Program-made: the position numbers and the translations under genes | Notes under the pieces: generated by a model | The model's input: only the letters and a program-made list of their open reading frames with translations | Told to the model about the DNA's origin: nothing | Database searches by the model: none | Part shown: in pieces, positions 13,929 to 13,973 of the stretch | Layout: each line of letters begins with the position of its first letter | Position numbering within the stretch: the first letter of the stretch is position 1 | Assembly: GCA_964617145.1 (NCBI GenBank) | Contig: CAZTVN010000032.1 | Coordinates: 1-13,973, forward strand | Reading direction: 5' to 3' | Length of the DNA: 13,973 nt | DNA from: CAZTVN01 sp964617145 | GTDB taxonomy: Bacteria; Patescibacteriota; Gracilibacteria; UBA1369; JACRIC01

Positions 13929-13973
13929 ACTTTTCTGGTGTCCGTTATTTGTAATTTCTGAAATAGAAGAGTA

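Noticed and set aside
1..13973. Possible use of TGA as a glycine codon (Gracilibacteria/Absconditabacteria code)
   Set aside because: Genes end correctly at TGA at 806, 4324, 7494 and 8474, with no conserved sequence continuing in frame.
13929..13973. Terminator after the SLH-protein gene
   Set aside because: No hairpin followed by a T-run is visible in the 45 bp available before the window ends.

Overview
The window (about 14 kb, AT-rich, roughly 35-40 % GC by eye) looks like a chromosomal segment of a candidate-phyla-radiation (Patescibacteria) bacterium, perhaps a Peregrinibacteria-type lineage. This is inference. It rests on a large secreted protein whose SLH domains carry a CFPDV...YVCYAKEK pattern followed by GYPDGTFKP, on an undecaprenyl-phosphate-primed glycan operon with an O-antigen-ligase/TPR fusion, and on a general lack of Shine-Dalgarno sequences. 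TGA is a true stop in several genes (ends at 806, 4324, 7494 and 8474), so the TGA=Gly code of Gracilibacteria/Absconditabacteria is excluded. No rRNA, tRNA, CRISPR array, transposase or phage gene was seen.

Layout. (i) 3-4324, + strand: the 3' end of a surface-glycan operon. It holds the C-terminal part of a family-2 glycosyltransferase, a WbaP/WcaJ-type priming sugar-phosphate transferase overlapping it by 4 bp, and a Wzy/WaaL-like polymerase or ligase with a C-terminal TPR domain. A 44-codon open frame preceded by GGAGGG follows and runs into the convergent proC; it may be a gene remnant. (ii) 4425-6247: proC (-) and a cytoplasmic TPR/Sel1-like gene (+) diverge from a 128-bp region with apparent back-to-back promoters. 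(iii) 6333-8273, - strand: a DUF1385/YqhQ-family membrane protein and, upstream of it, a PgeF/YfiH-type enzyme. They are separated by a 204-bp region with a tiny SD-preceded ORF and alternative stem-loops. (iv) 8340-8474, +: a previously overlooked 44-aa single-pass membrane microprotein with a glycine zipper. (v) 8545-10721, -: proA followed by a standalone ADP-dependent NAD(P)HX dehydratase, probably co-transcribed. (vi) 10833-13928, +: a 1031-aa secreted protein with three SLH domains and about five tandem divergent beta-rich units.

How the genes fit together. The glycan operon and the SLH protein both build the cell surface. The Wzy_C/TPR protein could polymerise a polysaccharide, or could transfer the lipid-linked glycan to an acceptor such as an S-layer protein. 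The middle is housekeeping metabolism: the last two reductive steps of proline synthesis (ProA, ProC; no proB here), repair of damaged NAD(P)H, and a PgeF-like enzyme that may guard peptidoglycan precursors. The TPR protein, the DUF1385 protein, the microprotein and the leader-like region at 7290-7493 are the least understood parts.
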